The position numbers and the translations under genes are program-made. Shown here in pieces: positions 37,808 to 48,171 of a stretch of DNA of 64,000 nucleotides (positions are counted from its first letter, which is position 1; every line of letters begins with the position of its first letter). This DNA comes from JAPORY01 sp965215385. GTDB taxonomy: Bacteria; Pseudomonadota; Alphaproteobacteria; Rhodobacterales; Rhodobacteraceae. The stretch covers positions 1,178,001-1,242,000 of the forward strand of contig OZ244059.1 in NCBI GenBank assembly GCA_965215385.1. Reading direction: 5' to 3'. The notes under the pieces were generated by a model. It was not told the origin of the DNA and made no database searches. It saw only the letters and a program-made list of their open reading frames with translations.

Positions 37808-38878
37808 TCATCTCGACAGACCACCATGTATCGTCGGAACGTTAAGCGGAGCAAAACCAAAATGACGCAACCAGCGGATATCGCCTTCAAAAAAAGCGCG
37901 CAGATCTGGCATCCCGTACTTCAGCATTGCAATCCGATCAATTCCGACCCCGAAAGCAAAACCTTGATAGATCCCGGGATCAATTCCACCCGCCGCAATG
38001 ACTTTTGGATGCACCATCCCACAACCAAGAATCTCTAGCCAATCATCCCCCTCGCCGAGCTTGAGTTTGCCGTCGTCCCAGGAGCATCGGATATCAACCT
38101 CTGCCGAGGGTTCGGTGAAGGGAAAATGCGACGCCCGAAGGCGAAGATCGACGCGCTCAACTTCAAAAAAAGCCTTGGTGAATTCAATCAATACCCATTT
38201 CAAATTCGCCATTGATATGTCGGTATCTAGGGCTAGCCCTTCCACCTGATGGAACATCGGCGTGTGAGTATGATCATAGTCGGCACGATAGACCCCGCCC
38301 GGACATATAACTCGGAGCGGTGCTCCGATCTTCTCCATTGCACGAATTTGCACCGGCGAGGTATGCGTTCGCAACACCCGCAATGGCTGTTCATCATCCT
38401 CACGGTGTAGGTAAAACGTGTCCATCTCTGCTCGTGCTGGATGATGATCCGGTATGTTTAAGGCGTCAAAATTATACCATTCGGACTCGATTCGCGGCCC
38501 CTGCTCGACGGTGAAGCCCATTTCAGCGAATATTGCTGTCACTTCCTCGGTCACCTGCGAGACTGGATGCACCGTTCCTATGCGGCGATGGCGACTCGGA
38601 AGAGTCACATCAAGCCACTCCCCTTGCAGCCGCGCATCAAGTGCCGCATCAGAAAGCGCGATTTTCTTTGCCGCTAGGGCCGCCGCTAATTCATCTTTTA
38701 ACTGGTTTAAGGCAGGGCCCAAGAACTTGCGCTCGTCGGGTGACATTCTTCCCAACTGGCGCATTTGTTGGGTAATTTCGCCCTTCTTGCCGAGGGCGCG
38801 GACGCGAAGTTCTTCTAATGCCGTCGCATCCGTTGCTGCGGATATCTGCTGTAAGTACTTTGTTCGTAACTCTTCCAT
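37808..38878 (-). CDS. pheS: Phenylalanyl-tRNA synthetase alpha subunit
   Basis: A 356-residue class II synthetase subunit. It has an N-terminal coiled coil (MEELRTKYLQQI, ALGKKGEITQQM), the motif 2 region (HTSPVQIRAMEK, CPGGVYRADYDHTH, FHQVEG) and motif 3 (GFAFGVGIDRIAMLKYG). I prefer the ATG at 38878, preceded by AGGA, over a TTG 14 codons earlier. In most bacteria pheT follows directly; here only 290 bases and then the IS607 element follow, and no pheT sequence is seen in the window. The beta subunit must be elsewhere. Confidence 0.94.
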   Translation of the reverse strand: MEELRTKYLQQISAATDATALEELRVRALGKKGEITQQMRQLGRMSPDERKFLGPALNQLKDELAAALAAKKIALSDAALDARLQGEWLDVTLPSRHRRIGTVHPVSQVTEEVTAIFAEMGFTVEQGPRIESEWYNFDALNIPDHHPARAEMDTFYLHREDDEQPLRVLRTHTSPVQIRAMEKIGAPLRVICPGGVYRADYDHTHTPMFHQVEGLALDTDISMANLKWVLIEFTKAFFEVERVDLRLRASHFPFTEPSAEVDIRCSWDDGKLKLGEGDDWLEILGCGMVHPKVIAAGGIDPGIYQGFAFGVGIDRIAMLKYGMPDLRAFFEGDIRWLRHFGFAPLNVPTIHGGLSR

Positions 38879-39359
38879 CCACCGATCCTGCTTGATGATC
38901 AATTCGGCTGCGCTCTGCAACGATAAGTCTTGCTTTGCACTTGCTGGTCAATCCGTCTGTTAGTGCAAAGTTCAGTATCACCGCGTTTAATTTATCGTAC
39001 CGATATATCAAACATTTAGTGAATCTGAGTTGCTTGATTTAAATCGGCCGAAGGAGCCAACTCGCTCGTACGACAGTCGCCGGTGACGCATCATCTTTTC
39101 TGGCTCAGAACCACCATCAAACTCAGCATTAAGGCTCTGAGCGCGAGTAAGTGCGATGATTTTCTTGATCAAGAATTCTGCAGCCCGTAAGTCGAGAAGA
39201 GGGTGTCAGTCAAAAAGTTTGGTTATGTGGCGACGGACACGGCACACTTTCCAATGTTACAAGAATAACACTGCCCATTCTAATGTCATTGGAAATGCTG
39301 CCATTAGCTGACCAAGCAAAATGACTTACATCCGCGAGAAGACTACTGCGATGTTACCG
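38879..39359. other. Leader region between rplT and pheS
   Basis: About 480 bases on the minus-strand operon path. No gene is recognised. It should contain the pheS promoter or leader; I did not find a phenylalanine-rich leader peptide. Confidence 0.35.
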
Positions 39360-39734
39360 TCAAGCGGCCTTTTTGTTTAGAGCTTTTTTTGCCCTATCAA
39401 CAATTTCCTTGAAGACTGCCGGCTCCCGCACGGCCAAGTCCGCTAGGTTTTTTCGATCCACTTCCAAACGAATAAGCGAGAGGCCGTGAATAAACCGCGA
39501 GTAAGTCAGCCCGTCATCGCATTCACGAACAGCAGCATTTATTCGCTGGATCCAAAGTGCCCTAAAGTCACGCTTGCGCACCTTGCGATCTCTGGTTGCG
39601 TACTGGTTCGCTCGATCAACTGCCTGTTTAGCAACCTTGAAGGTATTTTTTCGGCGACCGTAATACCCTTTGGCCGCCTTAATAACCTTCTTGTGGCGTG
39701 CATGAGTTGTCGGCCCACTCGTCACTCGAGACAT
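39360..39734 (-). CDS. rplT: 50S ribosomal protein L20
   Basis: A 124-residue L20. It begins MSRVTSGPTTHARHKKV and contains KGYYGRRKNTFKVAKQAVD and RKRDFRALWIQRINAAVR, all diagnostic. L20 binds 23S rRNA early in assembly and in several bacteria represses its own operon. It follows rpmI after 17 bases, in the standard order. Confidence 0.97.
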   Translation of the reverse strand: MSRVTSGPTTHARHKKVIKAAKGYYGRRKNTFKVAKQAVDRANQYATRDRKVRKRDFRALWIQRINAAVRECDDGLTYSRFIHGLSLIRLEVDRKNLADLAVREPAVFKEIVDRAKKALNKKAA

Positions 39735-39751
39735 TTGTTGAGTTCTCCCTG

Positions 39752-39952
39752 CTACCGTCCGTAGGGCATGAAGCCTTTGGCGATTTTACTATCGGATGCA
39801 GACATTGTCGTCGTTCCGCGCGCATTCCGAATAAACTTGTTCGACCGCTTAATCATCCCATGGCGCTTGCCAGCCTGAGTCGAAATTACCTTGCCGGTCG
39901 CCGACACCTTGAAGCGCTTCTTCACACTCGATTTGGTCTTCATCTTTGGCAT
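39752..39952 (-). CDS. rpmI: 50S ribosomal protein L35
   Basis: A 66-residue L35 starting MPKMKTKSSVKKRFKV. The start is the second in-frame ATG; a longer frame has six extra residues without family support. It is co-transcribed with rplT. The usual upstream infC is absent; pyk lies upstream instead, as in many alphaproteobacteria. Confidence 0.96.
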   Translation of the reverse strand: MPKMKTKSSVKKRFKVSATGKVISTQAGKRHGMIKRSNKFIRNARGTTTMSASDSKIAKGFMPYGR

Positions 39953-40134
39953 TTTTGTCTCCGTGCGCAATCGCGGTCAGGTGTCCCCGAGTGGGCTTTC
40001 GTTTGCTGAATGTCAATAAACTTAACCGCTTACCCAATCAACAAGGAAAGGACAATAACAAATTTGTTCCGAGTCCGCTTCCTTCATCGCTCGCGACAAA
40101 TGTCGATCAGTGCACCACAGCAAGAACGCCGCGG

Positions 40135-41580
40135 CTATTCGGGATCAGTCCGAATAAGCAACCGCTCATTGCAAGGTGCAACACGCAAAATATTCGTGGT
40201 CCCCGGCACATTGAAGGGAACGCCGGCTGTCACGACTATTTGTTCATCGGTACTGGCAAAACCGCCCTCACGCGCAATCCTCGCCGCATTAATAACGGCC
40301 AACTTAAATCGGTCCAAAGATTCAGTAATTTTACAATTACAACCCCAACTGAGAATCAGCCGTCTTGCTGTCTGTACTTCCGGCGTTAGGACCAGAATTG
40401 GAACTTCTGGCCGTTCTCTGGCGGTCAATAAGGCGGTGGTTCCGGACTGTGAAAAGCAGCAAATCGCCTTGATATCTGTTGTCTCGGCAATCTCACGGGC
40501 GGACGCAACAATGCCGTGCGCAATCGTATCGCCTTTTGCGGGACGAGAGGCCGCGATAATCTGCTTATAGGTTGGGTCACGCTCAACTTCGCTTGCGACG
40601 CTGTCCATCATCTCTACCGCTTCGACTGGATAATCCCCTGCTGCACTCTCGGCACTCAGCATAATGGCGTCGCTTCCCTCGTAAATTGCGGTGGCAACAT
40701 CGGATACTTCTGCTCGCGTTGGCGACGGACTTTCGATCATACTCTCCAGCATTTGCGTCGCTACGATTACTGGCTTCGCCGCCGCCCGACACTTTCGCGT
40801 CAGTCGTTTTTGAATCGGCGGCACGGCGTGGACAGGCAATTCTACGCCCAAATCACCCCGCGCGATCATGATGCCGTCACTGATTGCCAAAATATCATCG
40901 AATTGATTGACCGCCGCGGGTTTCTCTATCTTCGATAGAATTGCCGCTCGCCCGCCAGCCAACTCACGTGCTTCGCGCACATCATCAGGTCGTTGCACAA
41001 ACGACAGGGCCAACCAATCCACGCCGAGCGAACAGGCAAATTCTAAATCTTTGCGATCTTTCGGGGATAAGGCCGCCACTGGTAAAATCGCATCGGGAAC
41101 ATTGACGCCCTTTCGGTCCGAAATTACGCCACCGGTAATTACTTCACAATCAGCTGAATTTTGATCACATGAAATCACGCGCAATCGGATCTTGCCATCG
41201 TTGATCAAGAGATGAGAACCGACGGTTAAAACCGCAAATATTTCGGGGTGTGGCAGACTTACCCGCTCGCTACTGCCAGCCACCGAGTCAAGGTCAAGTC
41301 GAAACCGCGAACCTTGTTGCAGGGTCTCACTCCCGCTGGCGAAGGTTCCGACCCGAAGTTTGGGACCTTGTAGGTCGGCAAGAATTGCGATTGGGCTATC
41401 AAGTTCAGCCTCGACTTGCCGAACGATCTGGTGTTTTGATCGGATGTCCTCCTGACTGCCGTGGGACATGTTGAGGCGAAACACATCGGCGCCGGCTTGA
41501 TGTAAAGCCCGAATAAGATCGGGCGTATCAGACGCCGGACCCAAGGTCGCAACAATCTTAACATTTCTTGACCGCCGCAT
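40135..41580 (-). CDS. pyk: Pyruvate kinase
   Basis: A 481-residue glycolytic enzyme (PEP + ADP to pyruvate + ATP). It begins MRRSRNVKIVATLGPAS and contains LNMSHGS, ILADLQGPKLRVG, the substrate motif MIARGDLGVELP and ATQMLESMIESPSPTRAEVSDVA. A GAGG ribosome site supports the start. It is on the same strand as rpmI-rplT-pheS, about 180 bases upstream of rpmI. Confidence 0.96.
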   Translation of the reverse strand: MRRSRNVKIVATLGPASDTPDLIRALHQAGADVFRLNMSHGSQEDIRSKHQIVRQVEAELDSPIAILADLQGPKLRVGTFASGSETLQQGSRFRLDLDSVAGSSERVSLPHPEIFAVLTVGSHLLINDGKIRLRVISCDQNSADCEVITGGVISDRKGVNVPDAILPVAALSPKDRKDLEFACSLGVDWLALSFVQRPDDVREARELAGGRAAILSKIEKPAAVNQFDDILAISDGIMIARGDLGVELPVHAVPPIQKRLTRKCRAAAKPVIVATQMLESMIESPSPTRAEVSDVATAIYEGSDAIMLSAESAAGDYPVEAVEMMDSVASEVERDPTYKQIIAASRPAKGDTIAHGIVASAREIAETTDIKAICCFSQSGTTALLTARERPEVPILVLTPEVQTARRLILSWGCNCKITESLDRFKLAVINAARIAREGGFASTDEQIVVTAGVPFNVPGTTNILRVAPCNERLLIRTDPE

Positions 41581-41821
41581 GCTTACCTCACTTTGAATAC
41601 CAGATGGGATTGCCTGAGCGGCAAACGAGTTCCTCCCCTGTCATATTTTCATGGCAAAGACAACCGACTGAACTTTCGAAAACCGGCTCTCAATACCCTC
41701 GCTGTCGAAGTCTTTGCTGAACGTCCTGTTTCTTTAAGTCTCGCTGCATCAAACTGATGCTAAGGGCTCTTTAAATTATAAATGCGCTTGCAGTTACGCG
41801 TGTCAGTATGGCCATTTTGTA
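41581..41821. other. pyk upstream region
   Basis: This contains the pyk ribosome-binding site (GTGAGGTAAGC before the ATG). I see no ykgO-like ribosomal gene or other small gene. Confidence 0.4.
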
Positions 41822-43211
41822 TGTTATTGGATACCGCGGTGAAGTTTGATCAGGTTTTCAGGTCGATAGTATCGCCGCTGTTATCTTGCAAGTGACGCGA
41901 TATTGTGCGAGGGTTCGGGCGTTGACGACACCTTATAGGAAGTGGCTGCAGCCACCGATTTGAGGCAAAAATCGCCGTTGGACATGTCTGAACGCTTACC
42001 ACGGGAGCGTGCGAAAGACGAAGACAAGGTCGTTCAAAGTATTCAGGATCGGTATGAACGCCTATCGCCACACCTTGATGAAAAAAACCGTCGAAGGTTT
42101 GCGGCCACAGAAGCCTCGGCTTTGGGTCACGGCGGTATTGTAACAGTTGCGCAGAGTACGGGTCTTGCAGAGGCGACCATTCGCCGCGGCCGGTAAGAAC
42201 TTGACGGGTCACGACCACCGGCGACCGACGGTCGCGTTCGTCGGCCCGGCGGTGGCCCGAAAGCTGTTACTGAACGAAACCCCGGCCTTCGTGAAGCCTT
42301 ACTAGATTTAGTCGAGCCGGCCATGCGCGGGGACCCCGAATCGGCTTTGCTCGGGACCGCCAAAAGTGGCAAAACGTTGCGCGACGAACTGTCGAAACCG
42401 GGGTTTCGCGCTTCGATTCCCACGGTTCTGAACATCCTCAAGCAAGAAGGGTACTCGCTACCAGCGAATGCCAAAACGCAGGAGGGACGGCAGAACCCTG
42501 ACCGTGATCAACAATTTCAGCCCATTAACGCGGAAATCAAGGCTTTTTTGCAAGACAACCAGCCGGTTATTTCGGTGGACACCAAGCAAAAGGCGTTGGT
42601 TGGCAACTTTAAGAACACGGGGCGCACTTGGCGACCGAAAGGGCAACCGGACTGCGTCACTGGGTAAGACTTTGCCGACACGGAACTAGGGAAAGCCGCT
42701 CCCTACGGGGTTTATGATGTGACCCACAACGAAGGTTGGTTCAACCTTGGCATCAGCCAGGATACTGCGACCTTTGCCGTTGCGAGCATTCGGCGTTGGT
42801 GGAGCCAGTTCGGACCCCAACGCCCGACAACGGCTCATCACCGCCGACGGTGGCGGGTCCAACGGTGCCCGCGTCCGGTTGTGGAAGGTCGAGTTGCCGA
42901 AGCTTGCGACCGAATTGAACCTTGAAATTTCGGTTTGCCACTGACCACCCGGAACCAGCAAGTGGAACAAAATTGAACACCGTCTATTTTCCTGCGTGAG
43001 TATCAATTGGCATGGGAAACTGTTGCGGGATCTCGTCACGATTATCAACCGCATTAAAGCCAGCAAGACTGATGCCGGTCTGAAAGTCCATGGCGTCCTC
43101 GATCAAAACCATTATGAGAAAGGAAAGTCCGTGAGCGACACGGAAATGAAATCTCTCAAACTGGTACGAAATTCCTTGCACGGCGAATGGAATTATACGT
43201 TGCTTCCTTGA
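41822..43211 (+). pseudogene. ISAzo13-family transposase, multiply broken
   Basis: Almost the whole transposase can be followed through several frame changes and one in-frame stop: MSERLPRERA at 41984, RYERLSPHLDE, then GDPESALLGTAKSGKTL, PVISVDTKQKALVGNF, APYGVYDVTHNEGWFNLG, ADGGGSNGARVRLWKVELP, and finally LHGEWNYT at 43180-43198. All motifs are typical for ISAzo13. The element separates pyk from the DUF1244 gene, which are neighbours in many alphaproteobacteria. A 5' fragment of a sister copy is at 8375. Confidence 0.85.
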
Positions 43212-43926
43212 AGCCTATAATCGAGTATTTATTACTTAATGAACCCTAACATCTCTTTTGATACCGATATCGCTCCCCCCAATCCTCGGCACTGGCACAA
43301 CTACGGCCACTGAAGGGTTACGAACCGCAACCGTCGTCTTCGCGACATCTTTGTTGGTTTTATCCATTAGGGGTGCTGCTTGCTTGATCAGTCACGTCAC
43401 GTTGTCGGGTTGCATTTGCGAAATTATCGGCGGCCAATTCTCCTGCCCTATTCAGCGATGCTCATTAACTGTCACAAAATTTGCTTGATTTATGCGATTA
43501 GTAACCTCGTCGGATACAACTACGGTAATGTAGAATGCCCTGTTGGGGACGCCGAAGCGACAGTCTCGGTCAATACTGACCGATAGGGATATTGCCCGTC
43601 AGTCACCGTCAACGTAAGACCAAGGGGGAGATGATCCATCTATCTGATGCCACCCAAGGGCGATAACTCAAGCTATGCCGCATATACCGTCCGAGATACG
43701 GTGTCGACACATCTGTTCTCGAGTACCGGTGCGCGAGCAAAGCAATAATAAATTGCGCCATCCCAATCGGAGATGGTTACCATTCGCTCAAGAGCCCATT
43801 GTTACACAGCTCCAAAAGGGTTATCAAAGCGGAGATCACAATTGGAACCATAATCAGATTCGAACGGTCACCTACCGAGCCGACTCCGGCACTGGACGGC
43901 ACCGATTAAATTGAGCGGAGGGAACT
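43212..43926. other. Intergenic, possibly decayed sequence
   Basis: About 700 bases with short frames only. One near 43490-43585 (YAISNLVGYNYGNVECPVGD) looks coding-like but matches nothing I know. Confidence 0.3.
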
Positions 43927-44244
43927 ATGGAAGACGCAACCCGAATCGAACTTGAGGCCGCTGCATTTCGCCGCCTACGGGCGCACCTGATGAATGACCG
44001 CCGCGATGTCCAAAACATCGACCTCATGAATCTAGCAGGCTTTTGCCGCAATTGTCTGAGCCGATGGTACCAAGATGCCGCCAACGCAAGCGGCATTGAG
44101 ATGAGTAAAGATCAGGCGCGAGAAATCTTCTACGGCATGACCATGGACGAATGGCAGACAAAATACCAAACGCCGGCTACGTCGGCCCAACAGCGCGATT
44201 TCACCGAAGCGTATGCCGAGAATGTTGGCGACGCCGGCGATTAA
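43927..44244 (+). CDS. DUF1244 family protein
   Basis: A 105-residue conserved protein of unknown role. The core FCRNCLSRWYQDAA and the DQAREIFYGMTMDEWQTKYQ segment are diagnostic of DUF1244. Two Cys in the CRNC motif may bind metal. A GGAGGG site precedes the ATG. Its stop overlaps the leuA stop by four bases on opposite strands. In related genomes it sits beside pyk, as here if the ISAzo13 remnant is ignored. Confidence 0.92.
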   Translation: MEDATRIELEAAAFRRLRAHLMNDRRDVQNIDLMNLAGFCRNCLSRWYQDAANASGIEMSKDQAREIFYGMTMDEWQTKYQTPATSAQQRDFTEAYAENVGDAGD

Positions 44245-45818
44245 CTCAATTCTTTGTAGGATATCTCGCGAAGATCGGCACCAGGCCCAAACTTCTGACG
44301 CCGAACCAAAAGGCGATTCAAAGCATTGACGTAGGCTTGCGCCGAAGCGACAACCGTATCGGTGTTTGCGGATTGTCCCGTTGCAATCACGCCGTCTTCC
44401 TCAAGCCTAACAGATACCGTCGCTTGCGCATCAGTACCCTCGGTTACCGCTTTGACCTGATATAGCTGCAGTACGGCTTGATTGGGATGAATGGCTCGCA
44501 CCGCTCGAAAAGTTGCATCAACTGGCCCGTCACCGTGTTCGGTTGCGACTTCCAATCGATGATCGACCTGCATCTTAAGGGTTGCTTTCGCCGGCCCACC
44601 CGTCCCGCAAACGACCTCAAGCGACTCTATTTGTAACCAATCATCGGCGGTCGTCTCGGTGACTAATGACATCAAAGCAATGATATCGTCATCAAAGATT
44701 TCCTTTTTTCGATCCGCCAAATCCTTAAAGCGCACAAAAATATCCTTGAGTTGATTATCACCGATATCGAACCCTAGGTCGGCAAGTTTTGCTCGCAAAG
44801 CGGCGCGACCTGAATGTTTTCCCAAAGGTAAGGAGGTACCAGATAGACCAATGTCAACCGGTCGCATGATCTCAAAGGTCTGAGCATTTTTCAACATTCC
44901 GTCTTGGTGAATGCCACTTTCGTGCGCGAACGCATTCTTGCCGACAATAGCTTTGTTCATTTGCACCGGAAAACCGGAGACCGTTGATACCCGACGAGAG
45001 ATGTTCATAATTTTAGTGGTGTCGACTGCCGTCTCAAAGGGCAAAAGATCGTTTCGCACCTTCAGTGCCATCACGACTTCTTCAAGTGCCGTATTTCCAG
45101 CCCGTTCACCAAGACCGTTGATGGTACATTCAATTTGACGGGCACCGGCACTCACTGCCGCCAGAGAATTCGCGGTAGCCATACCTAAATCATCATGACA
45201 ATGCGTTGACCAAGTCACCTCACTGCTACCTGAAACGTCGGCAACCAGTCGTGCGATTAAGTCGGCACTTTCGTTCGGGGCGGTATAGCCAACCGTATCC
45301 GGTATATTGATTGTGCGCGCTCCCGCATTAATTGCGATTTCGCAGACTCGTTTCAAGTAATCCCACTCCGTGCGGGTTGCGTCCATAGGTGACCACTGCA
45401 CATCATCGCATAGATTCCGAGCATGGCTGACAGTATCATGAATACGATCTGCCATCTCATCTTGCGACAGATTGGGAATAGCGCGATGAAGCGGTGAGGT
45501 GCCGATAAAGGTATGGATGCGCGGGCGGCGAGCGTTTTGAATAGCCTCCCAGCAGCGATCAATGTCGCGAAAGTCAGCTCGTGCGAGGCCGCAGATCACC
45601 GCCCCCTCCGTGCGCTCAGCAATCTTACTTACCGCCGCAAAATCCCCCTCGGAAGCGATAGGGAACCCAGCTTCAATGATGTCGACTCCCATTTCGTCAA
45701 GTAATTCGGCAATCTCAATCTTTTCCTCTTGCGTCATCGTCGCGCCTGGACTCTGTTCGCCGTCGCGCAGCGTCGTATCAAAGATCAGCACCCTATCTTT
45801 GGTAATTTGTTCCGTCAT
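44241..45818 (-). CDS. leuA: 2-Isopropylmalate synthase
   Basis: A 525-residue enzyme that commits 2-oxoisovalerate to leucine synthesis with acetyl-CoA. The catalytic TIM barrel has FDTTLRDGEQSPG, THCHDDLGMATANSLAA and HESGIHQDGM. The C-terminal allosteric domain (about 390-525) should bind leucine for feedback inhibition. The start is immediately preceded by the stop of a short leucine-rich frame (45820-45927), which may act as a leader. Confidence 0.95.
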   Translation of the reverse strand: MTEQITKDRVLIFDTTLRDGEQSPGATMTQEEKIEIAELLDEMGVDIIEAGFPIASEGDFAAVSKIAERTEGAVICGLARADFRDIDRCWEAIQNARRPRIHTFIGTSPLHRAIPNLSQDEMADRIHDTVSHARNLCDDVQWSPMDATRTEWDYLKRVCEIAINAGARTINIPDTVGYTAPNESADLIARLVADVSGSSEVTWSTHCHDDLGMATANSLAAVSAGARQIECTINGLGERAGNTALEEVVMALKVRNDLLPFETAVDTTKIMNISRRVSTVSGFPVQMNKAIVGKNAFAHESGIHQDGMLKNAQTFEIMRPVDIGLSGTSLPLGKHSGRAALRAKLADLGFDIGDNQLKDIFVRFKDLADRKKEIFDDDIIALMSLVTETTADDWLQIESLEVVCGTGGPAKATLKMQVDHRLEVATEHGDGPVDATFRAVRAIHPNQAVLQLYQVKAVTEGTDAQATVSVRLEEDGVIATGQSANTDTVVASAQAYVNALNRLLVRRQKFGPGADLREISYKELS

Positions 45819-45819
45819 T

Positions 45820-45927
45820 TCAGGTCTTTGTCCTGTTTATTGCAAAGTGCTTCTTACGCTCTTCTTGGCACTTTCGCAGCGTGTCTGGCAAGCTGTGCGA
45901 GCAGCAATTGAGGATTAGAATTAGCAC
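45820..45927 (-). promoter_or_regulatory. Possible leucine leader peptide/coupling frame for leuA
   Basis: A GTG at 45927 opens a 35-codon frame beginning VLILILN, with Leu codons CTA, CTA and CTC close together, and ends one base before the leuA ATG. The sequence can pair as AAAGTGC with GCACTTT across 14 bases, and CAGC with GCTG nearby. This resembles an attenuator or translational coupling device but lacks a strong ribosome site and a U-run terminator. Confidence 0.3.
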
Positions 45928-46056
45928 ATCCGAAGGCTGCTTGTCGCGATACTGAGTTTCTAATTGGTCACAGAGTTTCAGCGGCGGCAAAATTGCTCAG
46001 CAAGAATTCTTCATCGTTCCAATCAAACCACCATTGCCTCACTTTGAGACCTTGAA

Positions 46057-46917
46057 TTAGATTGCTGACCGTCGGCTTTCACTAAGATAAATCTCTCGCA
46101 ACTTCGGTGCCACACTGCCGGGTTTTCCATCGCCGATCTGGATTCCGTCGATCTCGACCACTGGCATCACGAATTGCGAGGCCGAGGTGATAAAAGCCTC
46201 ATCGGCACTTCGCGCTTCATCAAGAGAAAAGGCACGCTCGACCAGTGCCATCGCATAATCCTTTGCATATCGTAAAACCGCCGCACGGGTAATGCCGTGC
46301 AAAATCTCATTGGAGCGCGGCCGCGTGATGATTTCACCGTCCTTCACAATATATGCGTTATTCGACGTCCCTTCGGTCACGATACCATCAAATACCATCC
46401 AAGCATCATCGACTCCAGCCTTTTGCGCCATCATCTTTGCCATTGATGGATACAGCAGTTGCACTGTCTTGATGTCGCGGCGGCCCCATCGAATATCATC
46501 AACAGAAATGACACGAATTCCCGTCTTGGACAATGGACTATCGGCCAAACCGGGTTTTGACTGGGTGAAAGCAATAACTGTCAGGGGCGTCGTTTCAGGA
46601 TCCGGAAAAACAAAATCTCTATCCACGGGTGCCCCGCGGGTCACCTGCAAATAGACTAGTCCATCGGTGATGTGATTTTTTTCCACCAAGCCGCGGTGAA
46701 GTGCTAAAAATTCCTCCGACGGCATTGGCATTTTCATATCCAAGGCTTCGAGTGAGCGCTTTAGCCTTTGGATATGACCATGGAAATCTATGAGTTTCCC
46801 GCCGAGGACGCTCGTAACCTCATAAACGCCGTCAGCCATCAGAAAGCCGCGATCAAATACAGAAATTCGAGCCTGATTTTCGGGCAGAAAATCGCCATTT
46901 ACATAAACGGTACGCAA
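46057..46917 (-). CDS. dat: D-amino-acid transaminase
   Basis: A 286-residue class IV PLP aminotransferase. It begins VYVNGDFLPENQARISVFDRGF. The catalytic Lys is in DIKTVQLLYPSMAK, and the cofactor phosphate region is EGTSNNAYIV. The sequence fits D-amino-acid transaminase better than branched-chain transaminase (short length, RGF loop). It converts D-amino acids such as D-Ala and D-Glu to 2-oxo acids. It follows dgcA after 11 bases on the same strand, so it forms an operon for D-amino-acid use. Confidence 0.85.
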   Translation of the reverse strand: MRTVYVNGDFLPENQARISVFDRGFLMADGVYEVTSVLGGKLIDFHGHIQRLKRSLEALDMKMPMPSEEFLALHRGLVEKNHITDGLVYLQVTRGAPVDRDFVFPDPETTPLTVIAFTQSKPGLADSPLSKTGIRVISVDDIRWGRRDIKTVQLLYPSMAKMMAQKAGVDDAWMVFDGIVTEGTSNNAYIVKDGEIITRPRSNEILHGITRAAVLRYAKDYAMALVERAFSLDEARSADEAFITSASQFVMPVVEIDGIQIGDGKPGSVAPKLREIYLSESRRSAI

Positions 46918-46928
46918 TTGAGTCTTCC

Positions 46929-47891
46929 TTATCCCCAGAGGGTGGACGCTGCTGGATGGACGCCGAGATCATCGTAGACCAGCGGCGTGCTACGGTCTTT
47001 AGCTAAAAGCATTGGCCCGTCAAGATCAACATAATCCGCGCCTTGCGCGAGCAAGACAGCGGGGGCAATGGCTAACGATGAACTTAGCATAGAACCCACC
47101 ATGATACCAAAGTCCGCCGCTTTTGCCGCTCTGAACAAAGACAGGGCCTCGGTTAATCCACCGGTCTTATCAAGTTTGATATTAACGACGTCGTATTTTC
47201 CCTTGAGGGAGACCAATGTTGAAGAGTCATGGCAACTCTCATCGGCACATATAGGAATTGGCCGACTTAGGGTTTTCAAATAATCATCGTCATTTGCGGC
47301 GAATGGTTGCTCAATCAATTTTATGTCGAGACGCACCATATCGGCGATTAGATTCGAATAGAGTTCCGGCGACCAACCCTCATTGGCGTCGACTATAAGC
47401 GTTGACTTCGGAGCCCCCTCTCGAACTGCCGCGAGTCGGTATAGATCTGACGCAGTGCCAAGCTTCACCTTTAACACCGGACGATAGGCATTCTCCGTTG
47501 CCTCGCGACGCATCTGGTCGGGCTCGGCAAGTGAGATCGTATAGGCAGTGATCATCGGAACCGGCGGCTGCAGCTCCGCCAATTGCCAGACTGTTTGGCC
47601 GGTTGCTTTCGCCTCAAGATCCCACAGCGCACAATCAATGGCATTTCGAGCGGCACCCGGCGGCAACAACCCGTATAGTTGATCTCGGGTAACGTTTTTC
47701 GGGACGCTACGGATTTGCGCCTCGACGCTTTCGCTCGTTTCATGATATCGAGCGTATGGCACACACTCCCCTCGCCCGCTCAATCCGTGACGGGTTACGG
47801 TCACCGTCAGCACGTCGGCGTGGAAACGTGAGCCGCGAGAAATCGTGAACGCTGTTCGTAAGGGAAATTGATCACGCGATATCGAAATCAT
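46929..47891 (-). CDS. dgcA: Enolase-superfamily N-acyl-D-glutamate racemase/dipeptide epimerase
   Basis: A muconate-cycloisomerase-type barrel enzyme of about 320 residues. It has the N-terminal capping domain (FPLRTAFTISRGSR), the KxK-type base at VLKVKLG, metal ligands in VDANEGW, IEQPF and ADES, and the second base in VNIKLDKTGG. Such proteins were named dipeptide epimerases; beside a dgcN homologue the likely reaction is racemisation of N-acetyl-D-glutamate. The start is probably 47891; an in-frame start at 47963 adds 24 residues. It stands between dgcN and dat. Confidence 0.82.
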   Translation of the reverse strand: MISISRDQFPLRTAFTISRGSRFHADVLTVTVTRHGLSGRGECVPYARYHETSESVEAQIRSVPKNVTRDQLYGLLPPGAARNAIDCALWDLEAKATGQTVWQLAELQPPVPMITAYTISLAEPDQMRREATENAYRPVLKVKLGTASDLYRLAAVREGAPKSTLIVDANEGWSPELYSNLIADMVRLDIKLIEQPFAANDDDYLKTLSRPIPICADESCHDSSTLVSLKGKYDVVNIKLDKTGGLTEALSLFRAAKAADFGIMVGSMLSSSLAIAPAVLLAQGADYVDLDGPMLLAKDRSTPLVYDDLGVHPAASTLWG

Positions 47892-48171
47892 CTGAATTCG
47901 CCCCGCTGGTGGATTGAGTACGTCTCTCAACTGCAAATCAAAACGATCTATTCCCGTTCCCAATCACTTTCGGTGCAAGCGGCCGCAAGTTATTGAATTT
48001 GGGTCTAACACAACTGCGTCGTTTTGATCTTGAGAATGTTTGGGTTTTGGCGGTGAACCGCACATTGAACTACAAGCCAATTCTCGACGCTCAATTAAAT
48101 CTCATTGGGATTGTTAAACCTTCTCAAATAGCTTGGTTGGCCGGTATTCCTATCGTTGTCGTGAGTTTTCG

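Noticed and set aside
38454..38963. Plus-strand frame opposite pheS
   Set aside because: Shadow of pheS; no independent support.
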